Assembly (NCBI RefSeq): GCF_003573695.1
Contig: NC_039361.1
Coordinates: 85,888,149 to 85,952,148, forward strand
DNA length: 64,000 bases
Origin: Papaver somniferum
Lineage: Eukaryota > Streptophyta > Magnoliopsida > Ranunculales > Papaveraceae
Direction: 5' to 3'
A program made the position numbers and the translations under genes. Positions 34,212-44,120 of the stretch are shown here, piece after piece (the stretch's first letter is position 1; each line of letters starts with the position of its first letter). The notes below the pieces were generated by a model, which was not told the origin of the DNA, made no database searches, and saw only the letters and a program-made list of their open reading frames with translations.

Positions 34212-34589
34212 GGGAAAATTAGGCTAAGGCCCGACCCATGGATTACCCATAATATCAAGCCCTTAATTAAAAGAAGTTTAAATCTAGGCCCCGAAATATT
34301 AAAAGACTTTGATACCCTTATGCATATTGTCAGGCCCATAATTAAATAAAATTTAAATTCAGACCCAAAATTATTAAAATAATTTAACTCAACAGTTACA
34401 CGTGTAAGCAGAAGTTACACATGCGTATAACATGTGTATCTACAAGTTACACATGCATATAAATGTTCATCTCAACAGTTACACGCCAAAAAGAAACATA
34501 TATTCAGTTGTTATTGAAATAATAATTTCATTTACAATAATTCTATGTTTATCGGTTACATATGGGCATGCAATGACTACAATAGTTTC

Positions 34590-35113
34590 TCCGAGATTGA
34601 AAACATGAGGGCAAAGACAAAATGATTGTTGTTTTTAGTCAACCAGTCATCTGGGTATACTCTAATGCTCCAAAGATATACCTGCAAGAGTATCAGGATG
34701 GTCGAAAAGGTTATCAGCTGAATAGCCAAACAAAACACTAGAATCTGAATATTCATTTTCTGGCTGGAAAACCATAGTAACTGAGATAATAAATTACGCA
34801 CCAACTAACCAATGTCAAGAATGACAATACGACAACTGTGGGGACAAAAATCCTAGCAACCTTATGAGACATGCAGATAATGAGAATAGTAAAGTCACAT
34901 AATTACAATTACAGCACTACTTCAATATTGTAGAAGATAAAGCAAAAAAATTTAGCATGAGACATTTCATAGATTAAATATGTATAAAAGTAAGCACCAT
35001 AAGTAACTGTTTCATTGATACTTACAAAATCAACAAATTTCTGAACAGGATCTTTGGACATTTGGGCTGTCTCAACCAGACAAATAATCTGGCTCAAAAC
35101 AATGTTGACTAGC
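34590..35113 (-). pseudogene. Captured RAN1/HMA7-like copper P-type ATPase exons
   Basis: Three consecutive minus-strand exons with introns kept. 35113-35026: VLSQIICLVETAQMSKDPVQ, donor GTAAGT. 34860-34802: VARIFVPTVVVLSFLTLVSW, donor GTGCGT. 34681 to about 34594: WYIFGALE then, after a frame change, YPDDWLTKNNNHFVFALMF. These match the segment before the CPC metal-binding membrane helix of P1B copper ATPases, and the wording is closest to RAN1/HMA7 (recalled, not searched). RAN1 loads copper in the Golgi/ER for ethylene receptors. The fragment is far too short and has a frame change, so it cannot act as a pump. Retained introns show capture at the DNA level. Confidence 0.7.
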
Positions 35114-35490
35114 ATGTGTAACTACCAACTACACATCCAATTAGCATGTGTAACTAGTAGCTACACATCCATATAGCACTCGTAAAGTCAGAAGGCTCGT
35201 GTACCTGGCACATACAATTTACAGTTTAATCTTATTAGATTGTGCATCTTATTATACAATTTACAGTATCATCCAATCTGCATGATATCTCATTCCGTAA
35301 GAGCTTGCACAAACAAAAACGTAGACTTTTTATCCTATCCAATTAGCATATGTATCTATAAGATACACATTTGGTTAGCATGTGTAACTAGTAGCTACAC
35401 ATCCATTTAGCTTGTGTAACTAGAAGCTACACAACTAATTATCATGTGTAACTAGTAGCTACACACCCATTTAGCTTGCCAAGTTAGTGA
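35095..35490. repeat. Short stem-loop repeats in the MULE, cluster 1
   Basis: About seven copies of a ~27-base unit around TGTGTAACTAGTAGCTACACA with spacers such as TCCATTTAGCT. Each unit is a near-perfect palindrome. Further copies: 34395-34490, 36155-36275 and 36930-37020. They occur only inside this MULE in the window. Confidence 0.8.
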
Positions 35491-36154
35491 ATTTCGTCAC
35501 ATAAAGTTCAGAAATTTAAATATTTCAATCAAAGATAAGCATATTGCATCAGTTTTGACCTAAGAGTACTCATGGAGAATATAGTAGCTAAGATACTTTA
35601 AAGAGATGATACTTATATTCGACGTGATTCATTATGTAGCCACAGATGTTGATGAGATTATTAGTCGTTATATTAAGCTAGTACTCATTGTAAATCGACA
35701 AAGTCGTCATCACTAATGGATGTTCAGTTGAGAACTTAAACTGATATCGCAGAAAAAAGCATACCTCAAGTATTTGATGTACTCTTCAGTTTCTAAGGTG
35801 CCAAATTCTTGTTGTACAAGAGCAGCAAACTAAAACCAGTTGGAACACTGTGATAACCTGTTGGCCCAAAATGCAAAAGAGAAAAAAAATCAATTCAACT
35901 TGCTAAATAATGATAACTCAAGGAGAAGTCAAGCAGACTGTTGAACAATACTAAGGCAGATCTTAATTCTTACATTGAAATACTGTTAATTAATGTTAGA
36001 CCATCGATATGGGCATAATTGCTAGACCGTTGATAAGGACATCAAATGCGAACCGCACAACCCCAAGTAAGCAAATTTATATTATTTTCCTTTTGAAATG
36101 TATAGTTTGAGAGAAGAATCATCTATACATGGCAGATATACATCACTAAATACA

Positions 36155-36275
36155 TGTGTAATCAGCAATTACGCATCCAACATGCAAGTGTAACCAGCAA
36201 TTACACATCCTAAAAACATGTGTAACTAGCAGATACACATGCTAGAAAGCATGTGTAACTAGTAGATACACATGC
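36155..36275. repeat. Short stem-loop repeats in the MULE, cluster 2
   Basis: Five copies of the TGTGTAAC(T/C)AGCA(A/G)(T/A)TACACAT unit, in tandem with ~30-base spacing. Same family as 35095-35490, with a slightly different core. Confidence 0.75.
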
Positions 36276-36616
36276 TTATAGCCACACAATTTCATCAAAA
36301 GAAATTTAAGATACAAGAAAGGTTTTAGAAAGCGGACCAATTCCATCCAAAGTTCACCCCTGCACAGACAAAAGAAACAATGGCATAAGTACCAAAAGAT
36401 ACTAATTGAAGAGGTAAAAAATTACTGGAAGTACAATCAGAAGATGTTTTAATGATACTTGAAAGTTGAAAAGAACATTTCTAGTGGTTTTGAAACACTG
36501 GATGGTATTCTCTATATTTTCTAATGTCGGTGTAAGCATGCATTAGATCAATGAGTAAATGAATGACTACGCAACATATGCCAAAGTAGATCTGCAAGGA
36601 GTTTTAGATTGCTTGC

Positions 36617-36794
36617 CTTTGTGTCAGTGAACTTGATAAAGAAGCGAGATTTGGACAAAGAGATCTTGTCTTCGAGAATTGTTGCACTCAGTTTCTTGTT
36701 TACATTGGCATTACCACCTCCTATAGATGTTAGCTCACCAAAATCGTTGTTCTCTTCAGATAGGGACTGATCCTTTTAGTAGAACCATAACATA
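36617..36794 (-). pseudogene. Captured MIF/MDL tautomerase exon
   Basis: A 178-base minus-strand exon-like piece between acceptor TTCGCAG and GCAAGC (a GT donor changed to GC, or a GC donor). It reads YVMVLLKGSVPI, then after a frame change GELTSIGGGNANVNKKLSA and SKSRFFIKFTDTK. That is the middle exon of plant macrophage migration inhibitory factor-like (MDL) proteins, small cytosolic or peroxisomal tautomerase-fold proteins. A TGA and a short deletion where the family has a Gly-rich loop make it a dead fragment. I did not find the first and last MIF exons in the element. The assignment rests on remembered family sequence. Confidence 0.7.
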
Positions 36795-36929
36795 CTGCGA
36801 ATTAACATAAAAACCTCAGTTGGCAAACATGGAAAGAGTTCGCAAGACAAGGCAAGTCCACTAGTACGAAACTTAGTGCAAAAAATGTAAGAAAATGAAA
36901 TATATATAACATACACATTATATCCCAGC

Positions 36930-37020
36930 ATGTGTAACTAGCGGTTACACATCGATATATCTTGTGTAACTAGTGGTTACACATCCATATAGCTTGTGTA
37001 ATTACTAGTTACACATACAT
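36930..37020. repeat. Short stem-loop repeats in the MULE, cluster 3
   Basis: Three copies of TGTGTAACTAG(C/T)GGTTACACAT, about 30 bases apart; third variant of the palindromic unit. Confidence 0.75.
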
Positions 37021-37149
37021 ATAACTACTGAAATACATTCGCAAAAAAAAATGAAATTATGAGTTGTAACTTTCATACCATCTGGATGAGGCTCAACAAT
37101 CCTCAAAGGAAACTTAATATAGTTGTATGGCTACAATAGCCTATAATCT

Positions 37150-38640
37150 AACAGCCGAGTAGATTCTCAATTTCAAAGCTTAGCGTTAATAATAAGATTC
37201 ACCGAAAAAGCATGAAATAGCAGAAAGTACAATTACAAGGACATTAATTATTATTTCACTTCACACCATGAGTATTGGGATATTAAAAATGGAACTGAGC
37301 AGTACACGTCCTAGTGGTAGCAATACAACTATCAAAGATGAACTAAAGAGGAGAAACATTATCCATGCCAGAAAGACCAACAACACAACACGAAGTACAA
37401 AGCCATAACTACCTAAGAGGTAAGATATACATTTGGAAATACCAAAACTTCATACATATGGAAGATATAACAATGTCAGCTACCTATGAGGTAATATATA
37501 CAACATTCACAGGGGATATCAAATAGTTACCAAGTGAAAGATGGGTTTGAGCCTTAGTAAGCCTTACCAGATGAATAATCCGGAAGTTACACATTTACTC
37601 GCGGAGGATCTGGACATTGTGTAATTAATGATGTGGTTGAAAATAGTACTATTATGCATTCAAATATCCTTGTACACATTATGATCAATAACTATATGAA
37701 TTTTCCTTCATCATAATCAGGAACCTTGAGAACTGATTCTGAAATAGGAAAGGGATTCTTCATTATTTATAGTAAATCATAGGTTGGAAACCTTCTGTTT
37801 TCTTTATAAATATACGAAACACCAAATGCATATCAAATCCTTTAGGTCAAAATTCAAAAGAACATCGAATAAGAAAAATTTTGATAGTTAATAGAGATTA
37901 AGTTGCGTTGATTACAAACCTAGAGTTTGATTTTCAATCAGGAAAGTGTTATTATTATTAGGTGCATTTTCATTAGTTGTTGTAAAAGCTGAAGATGAAT
38001 GACGACGATTTCATATCTGTTGTGGTTGAAGATCTTCTTAATTCCATTGTTAAACCTGCACAACAAGCAATCATTAAGGTTAGAACACACATGAGAAACA
38101 ACAAAGTAGAAGAAATTACAACTTAAAAGAACCGTGAAGAAGATGAAAGAAGAAATTGATGAGATGAAACAATAACCAGTTATAGAAGATTTCTGAATAG
38201 ATGAGAGATAAAGAAGATCTGACGAAGCTGCAATTTCAGATTCATAAGGAAATTCTAGAGTCAACAAATTTTTGATCCAGGAGGAAAAACCTAAATGTTC
38301 AAAAAAAAAGTGAAATCACCTGATTCAAGACAAATCTGGTTGTTCTTCTTCGATGCTTGAATCAATCAATACAAAAATTAAAAGCTAATCGAACAAATAA
38401 AGACGAAAACCTAACATGAAATAACTTGGAACCAACTCAAAACTTAGATTCAAATCAATCGATTGAGTGAATGATTTGAGTTTGTAGATTAATTTATCAT
38501 TAGCTGTATAATATATGGAATCAAATCGATTCAATCCTCTAAATCGATTGCACGTAGAAGAAACAAAAAAAAAAATCGCCTGGAGCTCTGGAAGTTTCTG
38601 AAAGAGAAAAGAAAAATGAATCTGATTTCCTGATTCTGTT
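37150..38640. other. MULE right interior, no recognised gene
   Basis: AT-rich. On the minus strand an acceptor TTGTTGTGCAG near 38060 opens a segment (MELRRSSTTTDMKSSSF) that looks like a gene start, and 38300-38640 looks like a leader (CTCTTTCAGAAACTTCC, CTTCTACGTGCAATCG). I cannot name the source gene. It could supply a promoter for a chimeric transcript through the MIF and ATPase pieces. Confidence 0.35.
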
Positions 38641-39419
38641 TCTAATATAACTAGGTATATATCTGAGGGTTAGTTTTGGTACTTTAGTTCTTTTTTATGA
38701 CGTCATCGACCAGGGAAATTTCAAAACCTGGCCCCAATATTAAAAGTTCTGGGCCTAAAAATATCAAAATCTGAAAGTACGGAGTTGACAATGGATGATC
38801 CATTTAGTGGGGCTTCTATATATTGAACCCATATAGAGGGGGTTCTAGTATTTTTCACCTCGCAATTTCATTTTGGTAATTGCCCGAGGTGAGACTTATG
38901 ACTCTGTCCCTGTTAATTGCAAAAGAGGTCTGCAGCTCCCCAGCACGTCGACATAGCAGTAATCCTTAAAACATAAGTAGGGTTAGCTGACTTTAAATGA
39001 TGATATCAAATCGAAGCGGTATTATGTCTACATACATACCCCCACTAGGCATTGCATAGTCTTGTCAATTGCATAGGAAAAATTGTCGACTGAGTTGACA
39101 TCCCTTTGATCAAACGACAACATACAGAAGTTTGCGATCGCTCAGGCGATGGACTTTTCCTTGAGTGCTGAATCATTATAAGTCACAGATTCCCCATTTG
39201 GTTTCAAAATAGTTGGTGAAAATACATCATCACCTTTGTGTGGACGAGGAGGCGTTGAAGGGGTGTAGAAGGGGAAGGTGGTCGTGGAACGGAAAAACAG
39301 TGCAGAGGTGGCGTCGGCTCGACGAAATTGATGGACAGGCCGGGAGGGAAGTCTCTTGCAGCCAGTTGGCGCTTTCCGGATGGTGTTCTTCCCCCAAAAG
39401 TAATCCTTGGAGTTGTTCT

Positions 39420-40052
39420 TGTTGGAAAAAATGGGTTTCACAAAGGATGAATGACACAGAGAAGAAAGTGTTGCACTCCAAAACTTTCAAGGCTTGTATA
39501 AATTTCTTTTAGACAAATATTTCTACCCTCCCAATAACAATTGGCGATTACAACAGGTATGCGAAATATTGCCTTCAGGATACAATGAAAGCCCTGCAAC
39601 GAAAACTGAATTCAAGGTTTGTACCCCTTGATTCAATCAAGAACACACAAAGAGATTTCTGATTTCTGATGATGCTTTTTTTTGAAACAGAGAAAACAGA
39701 TTGATTTTTCTTATATGTTAAACGAAACTGGGAGAAGCTATTTATAAAGGGTTTTGCACCTGTTGGGAATAGGTTTTTATTCGCCAACAGGTTTCTATTC
39801 ACGAAACGTCAGGTTCCTTCATCAACAGACATCAATGGTGTCTTTTGGATTCGAAATTTTCGAACAGGCTTTTATCGGCCAAATAAAACCTTCAGTTCAA
39901 AAAATTCTTCCGGGGGCATTGCCCCCTTGAAACCCCCACCAGGGGCGGTCTCCCCTGGACCCCCACGACCTGACCTGTCAGGTCGACCACAGCCTGGAGG
40001 GCGATGCCCCCCAGGACCCCCTTTGGTTAGCGGCGTTGAAAATATTCCAACA
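39420..40052 (-). mobile_element. Probable solo LTR (reverse), 633 bases
   Basis: On the minus strand it runs from TGTTGGAATATTTTC to TTTTTTCCAACA, i.e. TG..CA with 6-base inverted ends, with a TATA box CCTTTATAAATAGC at about 39740-39753 and a start region after it. No internal retroelement sequence adjoins, so it looks like a solo LTR. The flank AGAAC follows one end, but the other copy is separated by six extra bases (GAAAAA), so the TSD is not clean. It interrupts the antisense gene of element B. Confidence 0.6.
39908..40028. repeat. GC-rich serial hairpin block in the solo LTR
   Basis: Four adjoining palindromes in an AT-rich context: GGGGGCATTGCCCCC, CCAGGGGCGGTCTCCCCTGG, CGACCTGACCTGTCAGGTCG and CTGGAGGGCGATGCCCCCCAG. 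Likely folds in RNA or single-stranded DNA. Similar GC-rich blocks occur in plant LTRs; the role is not known to me. Confidence 0.75.
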
Positions 40053-40116
40053 TTTTTCGTTCTCCATTTGTGGCAGAGTTGTTTTCAGTGGGATTTGGCT
40101 TGCTGGAAGAGGCCAT

Positions 40117-41060
40117 TCTGCGTATTCATACAAATTAGTATATATGTTTCACGGAAGGGATTTGCAGTAGTTTAAATGGGAGATGTTAATGCTGTAAGTA
40201 TCGAATGGATACCAAGGGTCCATACAATTTAATTAAACAGGAAGACAGAATCAACATCAAGCATCACATCAAATACGTTAAAAAGGAATCGGGTTTAACA
40301 TCCACAAGAACATTCCGTAGTCTTAGTAAGAGGAGGAAGGGTTAAAGATTTACCCGGTGTGAGATATCACATTATTTGAGGAACCCTAGATGCTGTCGGA
40401 GTAAAAGATCGTCAACAAGGGCGTTCTATCCAGTGAATAAAGATTAACGGAGGTCTGCATCAAATAGAGGATTATGCACTTATACATCAGTTAAAGTGAA
40501 AATGATATTTATGAAGATAATATAAAATAAGCTTTGGAAATCAACACAGCGAGAAATCAGGAGGAGGGGAACATTGATGGGGACAAGTCAACAGAATTTT
40601 ACAAGCATCATGGATCACGATCGTACGTAAACAACAAAAGAAAATGCATAAGTTAGTTCATTCAGATAACTGAAAAGAGAAGCAGCATGTATGTTACGTA
40701 TTAATCATCACTTTGCTGAAGTTGGACGAGTTACAAGTAAAAACAAAAGTTGCAGGAAGGCCGAGTAAAAAGAAGAAATGGAGCTTAAAGAAATACAATA
40801 GATCATCACCTTAGTCGGTACGGGATGGGTTGAGCAGAGGAGATGACACCAGCTACAAACAAAGATGAAAAAGAAAATAAGCAAAGTTGAAAACAATAGT
40901 TAAATATGCTGTTGATTGAACTGATTGGAGATAATACAAAATATCTAAAGAAGAAAAAACGTACTTACTTGAAGGAGTAATCAAAGCAGGAGGTGGAGTT
41001 TCTGACGTGAAGTTATGGAGGTGATGCATTGGTATTTATATGGACCGAAATGAGGTGATA
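40117..41060 (-). promoter_or_regulatory. Promoter and leader exons of element B's antisense gene
   Basis: On the minus strand there is a TATA box (CATATAAATACC, about 41030-41041), a leader ending in CAA|GTAAGTACG near 40970, and an acceptor TTTGTTTGTAG near 40855. A second short exon ends AAG|GTGATG near 40812. A possible acceptor TTGATGCAG lies near 40455. The ATG-bearing exon then starts at 40117. No long frame lies in these exons, so they look like 5' UTR. The arrangement suggests the antisense gene has its own promoter. Exon borders are predicted from splice consensus only. Confidence 0.45.
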
Positions 41061-42128
41061 CGAGATAAATATCAGCGATTCGATAAGTGAAATTTGTTTT
41101 TGCAGAATATTTTGTCAGTTATGCTGAAACACGAATAAAGCCTTTTTAGGAGACCCGATACAAGTAATCAACAATGAACTTCTGACGAACAAATTTTTAG
41201 GTAATTAGCCCTCGGATTTGAATTCCTGATCTAAAAGACAAGCAAACTATGGTCATTGTTCTGCAATCCTAAACTCTAAAAGATACTGTTTAAATATCCC
41301 AATTTGGTTATTTAACCAAAGATTATGTTTTCAATTAAGTTCAACCGACTACGTTACCCTTTTATTTTACGGAACTGCAGTTTTTTTCCTCGTCTTCTTC
41401 TTAGGCGCGACGATCTTCTTCGTTACTATCACTGTAACCACCGTCGGCACACGACCACTCATTTAATCACCTTTTACAGTGACCCAAATACAACTTTGAC
41501 TTGATTCCAAACCATTGATTTGCTACAACCAATTTTGTTTTTTTTTCTTTTATACAAAAAGAGGTTTTTTTATTAAATTGCTACTGTCAATGTTCATCGT
41601 GATGGTGGATAGTCTAATAAGGAGGATCGGAAGTCAAATTAAAGAAGACGGAAAAGAAGAAAAAAATGCGAGATTTTGGTTTAGTAACTGTATTTCCATT
41701 GGCTTTCTTCCGGCTATTGTTTACTCCAATTCACCAACTAATACTATTTTAATTACAGTTATCATAAATTAATCTATGCAGGAAGGAGATATATGGCTTG
41801 GAAGTTAGAAATCAACAATAGATCAAGAAGCTGGACGCGTTTGGAAAAAAGGCTGAATGACCCAGTTCTTAGCCTGAAACAATTATAATATTTCATATTA
41901 TGGTAAACCAAGTAGCTGGAGCACATATACCATAGATGCAAGACGTGCAGGAGGTATTGGTAACAAGAGAAAGTAATGGTGTCAGTTTTCTTGAATAAGA
42001 ATATTGCTTTTCTGAATGACTTTTGAATATAGCTTCATTTATAAGTATACCACTCGATTATATTGCAAACAATTATTTAGTTAAACCTAAATTTATCCAC
42101 ACAAGATGCACCTGCATGCGTAATGTAT
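41061..42128. other. 3' region of element B without recognised genes
   Basis: AT-rich sequence. The short frames at 41515-41772 and 42023-42211 are fortuitous; the second runs into the MITE. I see no element ends or protein similarity here. Confidence 0.5.
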
Positions 42129-42136
42129 ATTCTGAC

Positions 42137-42594
42137 CAATGTAGTCAATATCGGCCGTATCGGTCAATATATCGGGGATATTTCGGATATCGGCCCAGAA
42201 CGATACGATAAGAAGGATATCGGGGATACGATATTCGCCCGATAATATCGGCCGTATCGGTCGATACGAAATTTTCCTGCATTTCCTGATATGAGACGGT
42301 ATTGGTCGTTTTCTATAAAGTTTAAGGGTAATTTTGGCGAAGAAAGTCTTCCGGGTGGTAGTAGAGGTGCATGTAGCTCTCGAAGCAAGTCTACTAAAAT
42401 TACTCTTTTGTTTTTTTGATAAAATTGATGTTATCTATTATATCTTATCCGAAAATGTGTGGAGAAATGTTTAATATAAAATTATAGTCTCTAAATCTAG
42501 AACCGATATTTCAACGATAATATCCCCGATATAAAATCGTACCAGTGTATCGGTCCCGGCCGAGATGAACCGATATCCGATATTAACTACATTG
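42137..42594. mobile_element. hAT-type MITE, 458 bases
   Basis: Inverted ends CAATGTAGTCAATATCGG and CCGATATTAACTACATTG, flanked by a perfect 8-base duplication ATTCTGAC (42129-42136 and 42595-42602). An 8-base TSD and CA..TG ends fit hAT. The body is full of ATATCGG / CCGATAC words in both orientations, so the whole unit can fold. No coding capacity. Confidence 0.9.
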
Positions 42595-42824
42595 ATTCTG
42601 ACAGAAAAAAAAATTAATCTAGATAATATGTATTTTTTTGGATTTTTTTTGTTGTCCCTTCTATTTATATAATTTAGTTAATACTTGTTTTTGGTTAGTT
42701 TTTTAATGGTGAAGATGATGGCAGTGGAGGTGGATTTATTGCTCTAGATCTTGGATTAGTAATTTTGATTGTCTATTATATGATTTCTAGAATAGACTTA
42801 GATTTACGAGCGAAATACATAAGA

Positions 42825-43165
42825 TACACCCGAGTGTATAATGCATGCTCTTACAAAAAATAGGTTTTGGTCTGGTCGCACCCGAGTGCATAATGCATAT
42901 GCATATTTTTATAGAAAAAGTACTTTGATTAGGTTGCATCTGGGTGCATAATGCATATATTCTTTTTGTAAGAAATAGGATTTGGCCAGGTTGTACCTGG
43001 GTGCATATTGCATATTGTTATAGAAAATAAATTTTGGTCAGGTTGCATCTGGGTGCATAATGCATATTTTTATATGAAATAAATGTTGGCCAAGTTGCAC
43101 CTGGGTGCATAATGCATATTTTTATAGGATACAAATTTTGGCTATTGGTGCATAATGTGAACTCG
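42825..43165. repeat. Tandem repeat, ~57 bases x 6
   Basis: Units share TTGCACCTGGGTGCATAATGCATATTTTTATA and AATAAATTTTGGTCAGG. Copies start near 42825, 42882, 42940, 42997, 43050 and 43105; the last is truncated. Not coding. Within element B. Confidence 0.85.
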
Positions 43166-43496
43166 GCCTGATTTTAAATAAATTTTTTTTTTCGAATTTC
43201 ATATCAACAGTGGTTTTAGTTTTGAGAGATTTTCGAGCCCTTTCCAAAAATATAAATTTTATTAAAATCCGACTTATATTTTGGAAGTTAAGATATTTCT
43301 CGTGATCAATTTTAATTGGAGAGAGAAAAAGATAAGAAAATAAAAGATATATATGACTAATTTTTCCTATAACTTTTTCACCAAGACCTATATTTTACAA
43401 GTCCATTACTCACACATTTTATGAATTTTGGTCATATGACCCATTTTCGGAGAACAGATTTTGGTTAATTAGCCCTTATATTTTAAACGTACCTAA

Positions 43497-43536
43497 GAAA
43501 CAAAACAAACAAAACAAACAAAACAAAACAAACAGT
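43497..43536. repeat. Simple repeat (AAAC/AAAAC)n
   Basis: GAAACAAAACAAACAAAACA-type run of about 40 bases, low complexity. Confidence 0.9.
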
Positions 43537-44120
43537 AATTAGATCAAATCAACTATGAACCATCGGAACAGATACGACGATGAGAAGAGAAGAATGAATA
43601 TTTGGGGAAAAGATTAATCCATATCAATATCACAAGTAGATTTGCTTTACGTGTTACTATGTCACATAAGCAAATCCCAAGCGTGAGAATTGAAAAAGTG
43701 TACGGTGAAGGTCATGGTGCATCCACAGAGGGTCTCGGCGTATATCGTAGTTCAGACTTATTCTAAACAGTCCTAAGAAGAAAAATGTGGGAAGAAGTAT
43801 GCGGACCCATTTTCATGGTCAATTAAATACGCAAGAAGCACAGCCTTGAAAAAATTTCCAAGTTGGAGACTTACTCAACGGAGACAAGGTAGCGCAGAAA
43901 TGACATGGGTGGAGAACTGTAATGATTACGTGGACCTTATTCAGGTAAGGAGCACACGTTTAATTAAAGATCGCGACATGGACCACTCAGTTGCCTACCA
44001 TTCGTACTCAATTCATCTTGTGCTTTGCGTAATATCTTTCAAGGGCCGTTTGTGGTATGGCGGATGACGTGGATATTGCTATTCTTAGTCCTTCAACCAG
44101 TAGAGGACTAAGAGGAGGCG

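Larger units (their letters stand above)
34212..38857. mobile_element. Chimeric Pack-MULE (Mutator-like, non-autonomous)
   Basis: 4646 bases between copies of CCTCGCAATT. The left end is GGGAAAATTAGGCTAAGGCC and the right end in reverse complement is TGAAAAATACTAGAACCCCC. The terminal ~150 bases are a degenerate inverted repeat with matching blocks (left CCCATGGATTACCCATAATA against right AATGGATCATCCATTGTCAA; AGGCCC and TTAAAAG words in both). No transposase is seen. It contains minus-strand exon fragments of two unrelated host genes (34590-35113 and 36617-36794) and further exon-like pieces near 35769-35838 (ALVQQEFGTLETEEYIKYLR, donor GTATGC), 37085-37140 and 37950-38050 that I cannot assign. 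Short stem-loop repeats lie between them. It splits the antisense gene of element B. Confidence 0.8.
33914..40116 (-). pseudogene. Antisense spliced gene (aORF) of element B, twice interrupted
   Basis: Same position and orientation as the antisense gene of element A. ATG at 40116 follows an acceptor (AATACGCAG) and reads MASSSKPNPTENNSATNG. The probable reverse solo LTR (39420-40052) then interrupts it. It resumes to 39040 (SFDQRDVNSVDNFSYAI, QCLVG), donor GTATGT. The next exon begins 38929 after CTGCAG (TSFAINRDRVISLT) and is cut by the MULE. It resumes at 34211 with a coiled coil (QISSLEAELVKEQMETL, DSLQEEIDNLNEQL) and an acidic tail (DDAEDSGDEDDDP), stop at 33914. The intron is phase 0. 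The frame crosses the MULE TSD. A TGA near 39140 adds to the damage. Function unknown. Confidence 0.6.

Noticed and set aside
33914..34339. Reading the reverse frame as a complete 141-residue protein
   Set aside because: Its first ~42 codons lie inside the MULE; the real exon ends at the TSD (34211) and continues at 38868.
35095..37020. Regularly spaced short palindromic repeats suggested a CRISPR-like array
   Set aside because: Plant transposon context, irregular spacing, spacers are themselves related, no cas genes.
39142..39490. Two overlapping reverse frames (99 and 86 residues) as separate genes
   Set aside because: They start inside the solo LTR. The part below 39419 belongs to the antisense gene of element B; which of the two frames was original is unclear.
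33763..44120. Search for an envelope-like ORF in element B
   Set aside because: No plus-strand frame with a signal peptide or membrane segment between integrase and the 3' LTR; the gene there is antisense and soluble-looking.
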